This document shows positions 10,971 through 20,291 of a stretch of DNA of 64,000 nt, piece by piece. Both the position numbers and the translations under genes were made by a program. Under the pieces are notes generated by a model. That model saw only the letters and a program-made list of their open reading frames with translations. It searched no databases and was not told the DNA's origin. Location: positions 3,451,276 through 3,515,275 of the forward strand of contig NZ_AQUI01000002.1 of NCBI RefSeq assembly GCF_000371785.1. The letters run 5' to 3'. This DNA is from Actinopolyspora halophila DSM 43834. GTDB taxonomy: Bacteria > Actinomycetota > Actinomycetes > Mycobacteriales > Pseudonocardiaceae. Every line of letters starts with the position of its first letter. The stretch's first letter is position 1.

Positions 10971-12053
10971 ATGACCAAGACCCGTGCAGTGGTGGCTCCG
11001 GCGCAGGACAAGCCGGTGGAAGTGGTCACGATCGAGGTGCCGAACCCGGGGCCGGGGGAAGCCGTGGTGCGAGTGCAGGCCTGCGGAGTGTGCCATACCG
11101 ACCTGCACTACCGTGCGGGAGGAATCAACGACGAGTTCCCCTTCCTGCTCGGGCACGAGGCCGCCGGTCTCGTCGAGGCGGTCGGCACCGGGGTCGACGA
11201 CCTGGCCGAGGGCGATTTCGTGGTGCTCAACTGGCGCGCGGTCTGCGGGGTGTGCCGCGCGTGCCGACGTGGCTGGCCGTGGTACTGCTTCGACACGCAC
11301 AACGCCACCCAACCGATGACGCTGCAGGACGGCACGCCGCTGTCACCGGCGTTGGGGATCGGGGCCTTCGCCGAACGCACCCTGGTGCATTCCGGCCAGT
11401 GCACCAAGGTCGACCCGGCAGCACGACCCGCCGTGGCCGGCCTGCTGGGCTGCGGGGTCATGGCCGGTGTCGGCTCGGCGATCAACACCGGCCAAGTCAC
11501 ACGTGGCGATACGGTGGCCGTAATCGGCTGCGGTGGGGTCGGAGCAGGCGCGGTGGCCGGGGCACATCTGGCAGGCGCGGCCAAGACCATCGCTGTGGAC
11601 ACCGACCCCACGAAACTGGACTGGGCCATGGAGCTGGGTGCCACCCACACCGTCAACGCCAACGAGGCCGACACGGTCGATGCCGTTCGCGAGCACACCG
11701 GTGGCAACGGGGCGAATGTGGTCATCGAGGCCGTCGGCCGCCCGGAGACATACACACGGGCCTTCTACGCCCGCGACCTGGCCGGCACCGTGGTGCTGGT
11801 CGGTGTGCCCACCCCCGAGATGCAGCTACAGCTGCCGTTTTTGGACGTCTTCGCCCGCGGTGGGGCGCTGAAATCCAGCTGGTACGGCGATTGCCTGCCC
11901 AACCGCGACTTCCCGATGCTGGTCGACCTCCACCAGCAGGGCCGGTTGCCGCTGGAGAAGTTCGTCTCCGAGGAGATCGCCCTCGACGAGGTCGAGCAGG
12001 CCTTCGCCAAAATGGAGCGAGGCGATGTGCTGCGTTCGGTGGTGATGCTGTGA
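10971..12053 (+). CDS. mscR: S-(hydroxymethyl)mycothiol dehydrogenase (NAD/factor-dependent formaldehyde dehydrogenase)
   Basis: A 360-aa class III-type zinc alcohol dehydrogenase. The catalytic zinc site is in [11 protein letters not shown] and [11 protein letters not shown]; the structural zinc ligands are the four Cys of [15 protein letters not shown]; the NAD fold is at [14 protein letters not shown]. Formaldehyde reacts with mycothiol, the thiol of actinobacteria, and this enzyme oxidises the adduct to S-formylmycothiol. Its place right after gcoAB fits disposal of the formaldehyde released from guaiacol. Start ATG at 10971 after GGAGAGAACG. The next gene overlaps its stop codon. Other aryl alcohol dehydrogenase roles are possible but less likely. 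Confidence 0.87.
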   Translation: MTKTRAVVAPAQDKPVEVVTIEVPNPGPGEAVVRVQACGVCHTDLHYRAGGINDEFPFLLGHEAAGLVEAVGTGVDDLAEGDFVVLNWRAVCGVCRACRRGWPWYCFDTHNATQPMTLQDGTPLSPALGIGAFAERTLVHSGQCTKVDPAARPAVAGLLGCGVMAGVGSAINTGQVTRGDTVAVIGCGGVGAGAVAGAHLAGAAKTIAVDTDPTKLDWAMELGATHTVNANEADTVDAVREHTGGNGANVVIEAVGRPETYTRAFYARDLAGTVVLVGVPTPEMQLQLPFLDVFARGGALKSSWYGDCLPNRDFPMLVDLHQQGRLPLEKFVSEEIALDEVEQAFAKMERGDVLRSVVML

Positions 12054-12682
12054 TGCCCGCCCGCATCGAGCACACCATCACCTCGGGAACATTCTCCCTG
12101 GACGGGCAAACCCACCAAGTGGACAACAACGTCTGGGTCCTCGGCGACGACACCGAATGCGTGGTCATCGACGCACCCCACGACACCGGCGCGATCCAGG
12201 AACTGGTCGCAGACCGGCAGGTGCGAGCCATCCTAGCCACCCACGCCCACGACGATCACGTGCGGGCAGCCCCGGAGCTGGCCAAGGCACTCGATGCCCC
12301 GGTGTGGCTGCATCCCGACGACCTCGTGCTCTGGCACATGACCCATCCGCAACACGTCCCGGACGCAGCCCTCGCCGACGGTCAACAGATCAACATCGCA
12401 GACACCACTCTGCAGGTGCTGCACACTCCCGGCCACGCTCCCGGGGCCGTGTGCCTACACGTACCCGAGCTAGGCGCAGTCTTCACCGGCGACACCCTCT
12501 TCGCCGGAGGCCCCGGAGCTACCGGGCGCTCCTACTCCGACTCCGATGTGATCATCAGCTCGATCAGCACCCGCCTGCTGACACTACCCGAGCACACCAC
12601 CGTCCACCCCGGCCACGGCGACACCACCACCATCAGAACGGAAAAACCAAACATCGACGAATGGAAAAAGCACAGCTCCTGA
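12053..12682 (+). CDS. MBL-fold hydrolase next to mscR
   Basis: A 209-aa metallo-beta-lactamase-fold protein with the metal motif THAHDDHV, later His in LHTPGHAPGAVCLH, the Asp of FTGDTLFAGGP and the final HPGHGDTTTI. The start ATG overlaps the mscR stop (TGATG), so the two are co-translated. In many actinobacteria an MBL gene directly follows the mycothiol formaldehyde dehydrogenase; a role in hydrolysing the S-formylmycothiol adduct is the usual proposal and is inference here. No signal peptide is present. Confidence 0.85.
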   Translation: MPARIEHTITSGTFSLDGQTHQVDNNVWVLGDDTECVVIDAPHDTGAIQELVADRQVRAILATHAHDDHVRAAPELAKALDAPVWLHPDDLVLWHMTHPQHVPDAALADGQQINIADTTLQVLHTPGHAPGAVCLHVPELGAVFTGDTLFAGGPGATGRSYSDSDVIISSISTRLLTLPEHTTVHPGHGDTTTIRTEKPNIDEWKKHSS

Positions 12683-12745
12683 CCACAGCTGTGGCCACGG
12701 CCTGGCTCCCGTTAGCCGGGACTGTCCTGATTTTTGTGTATAGCC

Positions 12746-12777
12746 TTTGCGCTCCCGGACACGGCCGGGAGCGCAAA
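12746..12777 (+). terminator. Strong hairpin after the gcoAB-mscR-MBL operon
   Basis: A perfect 13-bp stem (TTTGCGCTCCCGG / CCGGGAGCGCAAA) with a 6-base loop, about 60 bases past the last stop. There is no clear T-run, as is common for actinobacterial terminators. Confidence 0.7.
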
Positions 12778-12958
12778 ATACCGGTACAGGATTCCCCAGG
12801 TCGCGAGTCAGGTTCATAACGACGCGCTGACACGACACACCCGTACTTCGCGGCTCAGGTCAGCCTCAGGAGTACGGAGCCAGGTAGTAGTGACTCGGGT
12901 GTAGCTTTCGTCGACGTAGCACGGCAGCACCTGCCCAGGGCAAAGATCACCCCCGTCA

Positions 12959-13231
12959 GCCGGATTCGACCAATCCGACGACCCGGACGCCAGCGATGTG
13001 ATCCGCCGCTACACCAGCGAGCGACGCCGCTGGATCATCGCTGTGCAGATGGTCTCCGAGGGGGTCGACATCCTACGACTGTCCGTCGGCGTCTACGCCA
13101 GCCGCACCACCACTCCCTTGTTCCTCCGACAAGTCGCCGGGCGCTTCGTCCGCACCCGCGGTGACGACGACGAGACCTGCGCCGCTTTGTATGTGCCCTC
13201 GGTAGCCGCGTTGCTGAAAAAACGCCGCCGA
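12959..13231 (+). pseudogene. Fragment of a superfamily II (DEAD/DEAH) helicase
   Basis: About 90 codons match the C-terminal helicase motifs: MVSEGVDILRLSVGVYASRT corresponds to motif V and PLFLRQVAGRFVRTRG to motif VI. No motif I-III region exists upstream, and downstream the frame turns into unrelated sequence. It is a broken piece of a larger helicase gene, possibly from a plasmid or phage. Confidence 0.65.
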
Positions 13232-13247
13232 GGTGGACACAGCAGCG

Positions 13248-13376
13248 TTCCGGTTCGCCGAATTCACGGTGCGGTGCTGCCGCTGCGGTCGAGTACTGCG
13301 GCATCGCTACTCGAAAACCGTGGGCATCGGACCGGTGTGCCGAAACGGCATGACCGAAGCCGAGCTGGAGGGATAA
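13248..13376 (+). pseudogene. Fragment resembling a DUF6011 zinc-ribbon protein
   Basis: The frame reads VRCCRCGRVLRHRYSKTVGI then GPVCRNGMTEAELEG and stops. CxxC followed by GIGPVC is the pattern of small DUF6011 proteins, which are common on actinobacterial plasmids and prophages. No start codon with a ribosome site is visible, so it is probably a remnant. It lies just after the helicase fragment. Confidence 0.45.
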
Positions 13377-13517
13377 CTGCCGAACCTCGTCGGCCATGCC
13401 CACGCCGCCTGCAACACTGACACCTCCGACAGTGCGCGCCATCGCCCCCCACCACCGGGACATACCCCGCGCTGCTACTCGAGACGGGTATGTCCCACAG
13501 CGCTCCGACTGACTACG

Positions 13518-13661
13518 GTGACTCTCTTGATCAACGAGGGCAACGAGTTACCGACCGACTACAATCCCGCGAAGGCGGCTATGGTCCGCATGATAGCCGG
13601 CGGGCAAGTGGAACAAGCGAGGATCCCCTGGGCAGTCTGTCGAAGGAAGCCCCCACAGTGA
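13518..13661 (+). CDS. Very short ORF, 47 aa, probably a gene fragment
   Basis: A GTG-started frame reading VTLLINEGNELPTDYNPAKA then AMVRMIAGGQVEQARIPWAV. It is protein-like, with a polar start and a helical middle. I do not recognise the family with certainty. Its place after the helicase and zinc-ribbon fragments suggests that all three come from one decayed accessory segment. Confidence 0.3.
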   Translation: MTLLINEGNELPTDYNPAKAAMVRMIAGGQVEQARIPWAVCRRKPPQ

Positions 13662-13886
13662 GCGGCTCGCACAGCGATGATTCGCCCACGGAATCCACGG
13701 AATGACATTTCCGGTGGTTCCCAGACACAAAACGGCTCCCGCACCGGTTCACGGTACGGAAGCCGTTGTCCGAGGAATGTCTCGTTGATCGCTTGGAAGG
13801 TCGGCGTCCACACTGAACACGTCCACGCGGCTGAGGCCAGCTTGCTTCTCCGCGAGGCATGGCGTCAACGTCCTGCCCCGCAACAC

Positions 13887-14840
13887 CTAACGAGCCGGTT
13901 CCCGAGGATGATCCGAGGGACCTGCTTCTCGTGCCTCCGACGGCGACATGTTGTACGCCGCGCGGAAGGCACGAGTGAATCCCGGTGCATTGACGAACCC
14001 CCATCGGGCGGCTAGACCAGCGATAGTGTGTTTGGCCAACCGCGGATTCGCCAGGTCCCGGCGCGCCCCCTCGAGCCGTTCGTGCCGGATCAACTGGCTG
14101 AGCGTGCGTTCTTGGCCGGAGAACAACCGTTGCACGGTACGCAGCGACATATGGTGCGCCGCTGCCACGGATTCGGTGCTCAGATCGGGGTTGGACAGAT
14201 GTTGCCGGACGTAACGCTCGATCCGAGCACGCACCACGTCTTCGGGGGGCTCCGCCGCCGGGGGTTCGGTGTTGAAGGCTGCCGACAACAAGTGCAGTCC
14301 AGCTTCCCCCAGATGCTTGGTGCTTTCCGAGGAGCCTTCGACGGCTCGCGTCAGCGCCGTTTCGACAAAGTCGCTGACCATAGCCACAGTTCCGGTCCGG
14401 GCGTCATGAGAGTGCCCCATCGTGCGCAACAGTTCCCGCCGGGTCAGGGCCACTCCGTTGCGGGGGAAAGTGATCACGAAGCACGACCAGTCCTCGTCGA
14501 AGCGCAGGGCATACGGTCGCCCCAGGTCGTAGACGGCTAGTCGGCCGGCAGTGAGGGGAACTTCGCGATCACCCTGCTGCACGATGGCACTGCCGCGCGT
14601 CAACAGACACATCTTGAGCTCGTCCGACGGTGCCCCGCGCACCGCACGGGACGGTCGCCGCAGAACCTGCGGGGTCCCGTGCACCGTGAAAGCGCCCAAT
14701 GATCCGAGGGAGACGTGCTGCACGTCCCCCAGTGTCGCTGCACCGTTCCACGGTTCGGGGCACAAACCGTAGAAAGCGCTGGACACGGCGGCGCGCCAGG
14801 ACTCAACCTGTTCCTCCTGCGACGCGGTCAACCAACTCAC
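13887..14840 (-). CDS. AraC-family regulator of the aryl-alcohol genes
   Basis: A 317-aa regulator of the FeaR/AraC_binding_2 type. The sensor domain takes about residues 40-190 (CLLTRGSAIVQQGDREVPLT, RLAVYDLGRPYALRFDE); the double helix-turn-helix is at about 215-305 (STESVAAAHHMSLRTVQRLF, IAGLAARWGFVNAPGFTRAF, YNMSPSEAREA). The start is a GTG at 14840 with only a weak ribosome site. It is divergent from the aldehyde dehydrogenase gene across 190 bases and most likely activates the next two genes in the presence of an aromatic alcohol, aldehyde or acid; the inducer is not deducible. Confidence 0.88.
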   Translation of the reverse strand: MSWLTASQEEQVESWRAAVSSAFYGLCPEPWNGAATLGDVQHVSLGSLGAFTVHGTPQVLRRPSRAVRGAPSDELKMCLLTRGSAIVQQGDREVPLTAGRLAVYDLGRPYALRFDEDWSCFVITFPRNGVALTRRELLRTMGHSHDARTGTVAMVSDFVETALTRAVEGSSESTKHLGEAGLHLLSAAFNTEPPAAEPPEDVVRARIERYVRQHLSNPDLSTESVAAAHHMSLRTVQRLFSGQERTLSQLIRHERLEGARRDLANPRLAKHTIAGLAARWGFVNAPGFTRAFRAAYNMSPSEAREAGPSDHPREPAR

Positions 14841-15030
14841 CTCGTCGTAACCGCTCGATCATCACCGTCGTGGTTCGGTGCCGCAGCCAGTTGTGGCATG
14901 TGATGAAAACAACTGTGACGTCCACAGACAACCACACCGCTTTATCGGGTAGCAACATGCGATTCACCCGATGACAACTCGCTGCCGGGTGGAGCCCCGT
15001 AGACGTTGTGTACGTGAGGAGAACAGAGTC

Positions 15031-16494
15031 ATGACCGGTTTGCTCACCGGAAATTCTTGGACGGGTAAAGTTTACAATGGACAGTGGATCGGATCCACAG
15101 GAGGCACCGCCGAGGTATCAGAACCGGCCACCGGTGCCATGCTCGCCGAGGTGGGCCTGGGCAATGCCGCGGACGTCGACCGCGCGTCACGGGAGGCATC
15201 GGAGGCCCAACCAGCCTGGGCGGAGCGCATTGGTCCCGAGCGTGCTGCGATTCTCCGTGAGGCGGCAAAGGCGCTGGAGCGTCACCACGAGGAGGTTGAG
15301 CGCTGGTTGGTCCGCGAAAGCGGATCCGTTCCCGGCAAGGCGGCCTTCGAAGTACAGCTCGCCCAGGCCGAGCTGTGGGAAGCGGCCGCGCTGCCGACGC
15401 AGCCGTGGGGTCACTTGCTTCCGGCTAGCCAGGATGGCAGGCACAGCGCTGCTCGTCGGCTTCCCCTGGGAGTCGTCGGAATCATCAGCCCGTGGAACTT
15501 CCCCTTTCTGCTGGCCATTCGAGCCGTCGCGCCGGCGCTGGCACTGGGCAACGCCGTCGTCCTCAAACCTGACGTGCAAACGGCCGTTGTCGGTGGCACA
15601 GCGATAGCTCAACTGTTCCACGAAGCCGGCTTGCCGGAGGGACTGTTGCAGGTCCTCGCCGGCGACGCCGAGCCGGGACAGACACTGTGCGAAGACCCCA
15701 ATATCGCGATGGTGTCGTTCACCGGTTCGACCTCGATCGGTCGTGAAGTCGCCTCCGTGGCGGGTCGCAACCTCAAGCGAGTGTCGTTGGAGCTGGGCGG
15801 CAACAACGCTCTGATCGTGCTCGACGACGCCGACGTCGACACGGCCAGCTCCGCAGGGGCATGGAGCGCGTACCTGCATCAGGGGCAGATCTGCATGACG
15901 GCAGGACGCCACATCGTGGTCGAGTCAGTCGCCGACGAGTACCTCGATCTGCTGTCCCGACGTGCGGCGGCACTGAGAGTGGGGGATCCGAACCGCGAGG
16001 AGGTCGCGCTCGGTCCGCTCATCAACGAAAGTCAGATCGCCAATGTGGAGAGGTTGGTGAACGAGACCGTCTCCTCTGGTGCAGAGCTGCGTGCCGGGGG
16101 GAAACGCGATGCACTGTTTTACCGTCCGACCGTCCTCGGTGGTGTCACCGCCGAGATGCCGGCGTTCCGCGAAGAGATCTTCGGACCCGTCGCCCCGGTG
16201 ACCGTGGTCCGGGACGAGGAGGAGGCGATCGCGGTCGCCAACGACACTGACCGGGGACTTGTCGCAGCGGTCCAAACAGGCTCCGCCGAGCGTGGGAATG
16301 CCTTGGCCAACCAGTTGAGGACCGGGATCGTGCACGTCAACGATCAGACGTTGAACAACGACGCCTACGCGCCGTTCGGTGGTACCGGGATGTCTGGAAA
16401 TGGCAGCCGTTTCGGCTCGCAGAGCAGCTGGGACGAGTTCACCGAGTGGCAGTGGCTTACCAGCCGTTCCCAGGCCCGGCAGTACCCGTTCTGA
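15031..16494 (+). CDS. Aryl aldehyde dehydrogenase (benzaldehyde/vanillin dehydrogenase type)
   Basis: A 487-aa NAD(P)-dependent aldehyde dehydrogenase. Key parts: ISPWNFPF and KPDVQTAV for cofactor binding, VSFTGSTSIG, the general-base Glu in SLELGGNNALIV, and the catalytic Cys in YLHQGQICMTAGRHIV. The sequence style and the alcohol dehydrogenase partner resemble the benzaldehyde dehydrogenase (XylC) group. It would oxidise an aromatic aldehyde to the acid. The ATG at 15031 has GAGGAGAAC upstream. The exact substrate (benzaldehyde, vanillin, hydroxybenzaldehyde) is open. Confidence 0.88.
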   Translation: MTGLLTGNSWTGKVYNGQWIGSTGGTAEVSEPATGAMLAEVGLGNAADVDRASREASEAQPAWAERIGPERAAILREAAKALERHHEEVERWLVRESGSVPGKAAFEVQLAQAELWEAAALPTQPWGHLLPASQDGRHSAARRLPLGVVGIISPWNFPFLLAIRAVAPALALGNAVVLKPDVQTAVVGGTAIAQLFHEAGLPEGLLQVLAGDAEPGQTLCEDPNIAMVSFTGSTSIGREVASVAGRNLKRVSLELGGNNALIVLDDADVDTASSAGAWSAYLHQGQICMTAGRHIVVESVADEYLDLLSRRAAALRVGDPNREEVALGPLINESQIANVERLVNETVSSGAELRAGGKRDALFYRPTVLGGVTAEMPAFREEIFGPVAPVTVVRDEEEAIAVANDTDRGLVAAVQTGSAERGNALANQLRTGIVHVNDQTLNNDAYAPFGGTGMSGNGSRFGSQSSWDEFTEWQWLTSRSQARQYPF

Positions 16495-16711
16495 CGCGGA
16501 ATCCCGGTCTTCCGTTTCCCGGGGATGTTCCCGGATGAGGAAGTCAGCCGGATCGTTGACCAAGACTGAGAGGCCAATCCTCGCCCGGCCACTCCCACCG
16601 CCAGCGACGCAGGAGAAAACCGCAGCGCAGACGGCCGGGAAAGCTGATCCATTGGCTGGGCTGGCCAAGCGCGTCCTGACCGCACGTCACCTGTCAGAAA
16701 GGAACCTGAAC

Positions 16712-17809
16712 ATGCGCACCACAGCAGCAGTAACCCGGAGCAAAGGGGCTCCGTTCGAACTGTGCGAAGTGCAACTGGACGACCCCCGCAACAACGAGAT
16801 CCTGGTACGGACCGTCGCGACGGGGATGTGCCACACCGACTTGATCGTCCGTGACCAGTGGTATCCGCCGGAGCTTCCCGCAGTGCTCGGACACGAAGGC
16901 TCCGGAGTGGTCGAGGCGGTGGGGTCGGAAATCGTCGGGATCAATCCCGGTGACCACGTGGTAGTAGGGTTCAATTCCTGTGGGCGTTGCCGCAACTGTC
17001 GACGCGGGATGCCAGCTTACTGCGAGGGTTTCGCACCGTACAACTTCGGGGGGCAGCGCCCGGACGGCTCCTCTCCGGTGCGGGACGGTGACGGGAACGA
17101 CATCAACGCCAACTTCTTCGGACAGTCCTCGTTCGCCCAGTATCTGTTGGCGACCGAACGCAACGTCGTCAAGGTCTCCGATGACGAACCACTGGAGTTG
17201 CTGGGGCCGCTGGGATGCGGAATCTCCACCGGGGCCGGCGGCATCCTGAACGCCCTCGATCCCGAGGCCGGGAGTTCGGTGACCGTCTTCGGAGCAGGGG
17301 CGGTTGGACTCAGCGCGGTGATGGCTTCGGTCGTGGCCAATGCCACCACCATCATCGCAGTCGACGTCGAACCCTCACGTCTGCAGCTGGCACAGGAACT
17401 CGGGGCCACGCACGTGCTCAACGGCCAGGAGGATGACGTGAGCAAGCGCATCATGGAGATCACTGGCAGTGGAAGCGACTACTGCGTCGACACGACCGCT
17501 AAGCCGACCGTGTTCCGGAACGCGGTGGAGTCGCTGAGCATGGGCGGCACGTGCGGCCTCATCGGAGCTGCGGCAGCCGGCACGGAAGTCAACTTGGACA
17601 TGTCGCACCTGCTGTTTGGACACAACATCAAGGGGATCCTCGAGGGGGACGCCGTTCCACAGAACTTCATCCCACGACTGATTGACCTGTACCGGCAAGG
17701 GCGGTTCCCATTCGACAAGCTGGTCAGCAAGTATTCCATCGCGGAGATCAACACGGCAGCTGCGGACTCGGCCAAGGGCAAGACCATCAAGCCCGTACTG
17801 GTTTTCTGA
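16712..17809 (+). CDS. Zinc-dependent aryl-alcohol dehydrogenase
   Basis: A 365-aa medium-chain dehydrogenase related to benzyl alcohol dehydrogenase (XylB). Catalytic zinc site: TGMCHTDLIVRDQ and VLGHEGSGVVEAV; structural zinc: CGRCRNCRRGMPAYC; NAD fold: VFGAGAVGLSAVMA. It interconverts aromatic alcohols and aldehydes, feeding the aldehyde dehydrogenase before it. A 217-base spacer separates the two genes, with AGAAAGGA before the ATG at 16712. With the aldehyde dehydrogenase it forms an alcohol-aldehyde-acid module beside the decayed decarboxylase genes. Confidence 0.88.
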   Translation: MRTTAAVTRSKGAPFELCEVQLDDPRNNEILVRTVATGMCHTDLIVRDQWYPPELPAVLGHEGSGVVEAVGSEIVGINPGDHVVVGFNSCGRCRNCRRGMPAYCEGFAPYNFGGQRPDGSSPVRDGDGNDINANFFGQSSFAQYLLATERNVVKVSDDEPLELLGPLGCGISTGAGGILNALDPEAGSSVTVFGAGAVGLSAVMASVVANATTIIAVDVEPSRLQLAQELGATHVLNGQEDDVSKRIMEITGSGSDYCVDTTAKPTVFRNAVESLSMGGTCGLIGAAAAGTEVNLDMSHLLFGHNIKGILEGDAVPQNFIPRLIDLYRQGRFPFDKLVSKYSIAEINTAAADSAKGKTIKPVLVF

Positions 17810-17888
17810 TAAGAGCGATGCGGTCTCCGCCGTCGTGTGTGCGGACTGACCCGGTCGTTACGTGATCATTCGACGATCGGGGAACGCC

Positions 17889-17941
17889 CTTCCCGTGCGG
17901 GGAGATCGACTTGCTAAGGGCCGGTTTCCCCGCACGGAAGG
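17889..17941. terminator. Inverted repeat after the aryl-alcohol dehydrogenase gene
   Basis: Arms CGTGCGGGGA (17894-17903) and TCCCCGCACG (17927-17936), extended outward by CTTCC and GGAAG, with a 23-base loop. It lies between the convergent dehydrogenase and decarboxylase genes and probably ends transcription from either side. Confidence 0.5.
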
Positions 17942-18077
17942 TATTCTCTGTATGGGGTGTCGGGCTCGCGGCCGGATCACTCCGACGACCAACGTTCGCG
18001 AGCCCGTCACCGGTTCCCCGGCATCCGGGCCTGCTAGGTGGCCTTCCCGCCGAGAACCAACTGGCCTTGCACTCGCC

Positions 18078-18323
18078 TCAACCCTTTCGCTCAGGCACCG
18101 CCGGCACGACGGGCATGCTGTCGATATCGGCGGGGTTGATTTTGAACTCGGGTGGATAGGTGGAGGCGGTGGTCGCCTGTGCCGGCTAGGTCGAACGCCA
18201 GGAGTACAGGCAGGTGGTGCAGGAAAACATCGTCCACGCCCCGGGGATTGGGGAGCGGGTCAGCACCCGGACGTCCGTGGCGTCGCAGCGGGGGCAGAGT
18301 TCAGGCAGTTCGTCGTCGGTCAC
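18078..18323 (-). pseudogene. vdcD: Hydroxyarylate decarboxylase subunit D with an in-frame stop
   Basis: The frame starts at a GTG that overlaps the subunit C stop (GTGA) and reads ELCPRCDATDVRVLTRSP, then IPGAWTMFSCTTCLYSWRST. It meets TAG at codon 46 (18186-18188) and then continues in the same frame as YPPEFKINPADIDSMPVVPA to a final TGA at 18078. The family protein (VdcD/BsdD, about 75-80 aa, two CxxC pairs) has Glu at this place, so a single GAG to TAG change explains it. The small zinc-ribbon subunit completes the non-oxidative decarboxylase. Confidence 0.8.
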
Positions 18324-19620
18324 TGGAACAGCTCCTTGATGATGTCCTCCCATTTCCTGGTCCCGTCGGGCTCGTCGACGGTTTGCGAGTAGTGGCCGCG
18401 GGTCTCGGGGCGATGGGCGTGGTGGCGTCGAGAACGACCTTGTCGGTGATGCCTGCCGGTTCCGAGCTCGGGTCGAGCGGCAGCACCGAGGCGTTGGGCA
18501 CTGTCACGATGTCGTGACGCGGGGGGAACTTGACCGACAGCGCCCACATCACCTGGGGCGAGGTTGAACGGGTCGACGGTCTCGTCGACGACGATGACCA
18601 CCTTGCAGTAGCCGAGCCCGTGCGGAGTGGGCATGGCACGCATCCCCACTCCTTTGGCGAAGCCACCGTAGCGTTGCTTGACCGAGACCACCGCGAGCAG
18701 ACCCTGCGTGTACATCGCGTTGACCGCCTGCACCTCGGGGAATTTCGCCTTAAGCTGCTGGTGCAGCGGAACGTTGGTGTTCAGGACCAGCGTGTAGTCC
18801 ATTTCGGTCCAGGGCATGCCGAGGTAGAGATGCTCGAAGATCGGGTCAGGCCGGTGGGACACCTTGTGGACCTTGATGACGGGTTGCTTGCGGCCGCCGG
18901 AGTAGTGGCCGGTGAACTCGCCGAACGGACCCTCGATCTCACGTTCCCCGGCGAGGATCTCGCCTTCGAGGACGACCTCGGAACCCCAGGGCACGTCCAT
19001 CCCCGTCAGCGACGTCTGCGCGATGCGGTAGGGGCTGCCCTGGAGGGCACCGGCCATCTCGTACTCGGACTGGTCGTAGGTCAGCGGCATCCCTCCCACG
19101 GTGGAGATCGCCGGTTCGTTGCTGACGGCGATGGTGACCGGGAGATTCCCCCCGCGTTCTGCGGCTCGTCGGGATCACAGCTGACCACGACGGCCTCGTC
19201 GATGTAGCAGCCGACGTCCCACCGATTCAGCCGGAACAGCGGCAGCAGGTGGAACAGGTCGATTCCCGCCTCAAGCACGTGTTCCTGCCACGGCGGGTCG
19301 TCACGGCGTTCGACCTCGACGGGATAGTCCTTCCAGCGCTTGGAGAACTCGAAGAGCTGTTCCTTGAACGGCGTGTCCTTCGACGACCCCAACATCAACG
19401 CGTGGTTGGGCCGCGAGCCGACGACGTTCAACGCCACCTCGCCGTGTTCGTAACCCTCGATGTCGTCGAACAGCAGCGCCGGACCGCGGTCGGTCAGGTT
19501 GGACACGGCACGCGCCGCCGCACCGAGGTCAGGCTCCGGTGCGACGGTCTCCGAGCACCGCAGCAACTGGCCGTTGTCCTCCAGCGTCGACAAGAACGCG
19601 CGCAGGTCCGAATAAGCCGT
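18320..19620 (-). pseudogene. vdcC: Broken UbiD-type hydroxyarylate decarboxylase subunit C
   Basis: UbiD-family signatures are spread over three frames: LLPLFRLNRWDVGCYIDEAV, PLTYDQSEYEMAGALQGSPY, EGPFGEFTGHYSGGRKQPVI, LYLGMPWTEMDYTLVLNTNV and AVNAMYTQGLLAVVSVKQRY. Lesions seen: loss of roughly 35-45 residues with a frame change at the C6 run 19148-19153; a +1 change in the G4 run 18555-18558 after DPFNLA; a compensating -1 change at 18407-18410. An intact protein would be about 470-490 aa, use prenylated FMN and release CO2 from vanillate or 4-hydroxybenzoate. It cannot be made here as written. Confidence 0.85.
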
Positions 19621-19622
19621 GA

Positions 19623-20220
19623 CTAATCCTCGATTCCTCCTGTACGAAAACGAGCGTCACACCGCTCGTCTGGGCCCCACGCCGCTCCACCGCCGTGCGG
19701 TGGGCAGCCTCGAGGCCGAACTGGTCCAGGGGCCGCGCGACGACGTGCTCGACGATGTCGGCAACGCTGGCGGGCCGGTTGTAGAACGCCGGTGTGGGTG
19801 GCAGCACGATCGCGCCCATCCTGGTCAGCTCGAGCATGTTCTCCAGATGGATCGCCGAAAGCGGCGTTTCCCGAGCGAGCAGCACCGGATGGCGCCGTTC
19901 CTTGAGAGTCACGTCCGCCGCGCGGGCGACCAGATCCTCGCCGTAACCGGACCGAATACCCGCCAACGTCTTCATGCTGCACGGCGCCACGGCCATGCCA
20001 TCGCACCGGACGGAACCGCTCCCCGATCATCGGGCCTGTACACGGTCGAGGCCATTTCGGTGACCTCGCCCACCGTGTACCCGGTCTCCTCCGTGATGGT
20101 CGCCCGCGCCCACCGGCTGACCACCAAGTCGGTCTCCACACCGAGATCACCCAACGCCTCCAGTAGGCGTATTCCAAGCACCGCTCCAGTGGCACCGGTC
20201 ATGGCGACGACGAGTCTCAC
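19623..20220 (-). pseudogene. vdcB: Broken UbiX-like flavin prenyltransferase (subunit B)
   Basis: The first frame, from a GTG at 20220 after GGGAGGATCC, reads RLVVAMTGATGAVLGIRLLE and VSRWARATITEETGYTVGEV. Near 19995-20010 it shifts to another frame that carries the rest: MAVAPCSMKTLAGIRSGYGE, LLARETPLSAIHLENMLELT and LPPTPAFYNRPASVADIVEH. The small segment before the DGM motif is also shortened. UbiX-type enzymes make the prenyl-FMN cofactor for the UbiD subunit. It leads the dead BCD operon and is divergent from a MarR gene that is also broken. Confidence 0.85.
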
Positions 20221-20247
20221 CGGATCCTCCCGTTCGATGACACCTAA

Positions 20248-20284
20248 TACTCCGTGTACGTCCTTTTCAAATTCAAGCGGAGTA
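20248..20284. promoter_or_regulatory. Inverted repeat between vdcB and the MarR gene
   Basis: TACTCCG (20248-20254) and CGGAGTA (20278-20284) are perfect 7-bp arms separated by 23 bases in the short divergent spacer. This is a plausible operator left from the time when the MarR protein controlled the decarboxylase genes. Confidence 0.45.
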
Positions 20285-20291
20285 GGTTCCA

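Noticed and set aside
18320-19620. Treating the vdcC frame changes as only sequencing errors
   Set aside because: Some lie in G/C runs and could be errors, but the missing block of about 40 residues, the nonsense codon in vdcD and the broken vdcB and MarR genes make real decay more likely. Only accurate resequencing can settle it.
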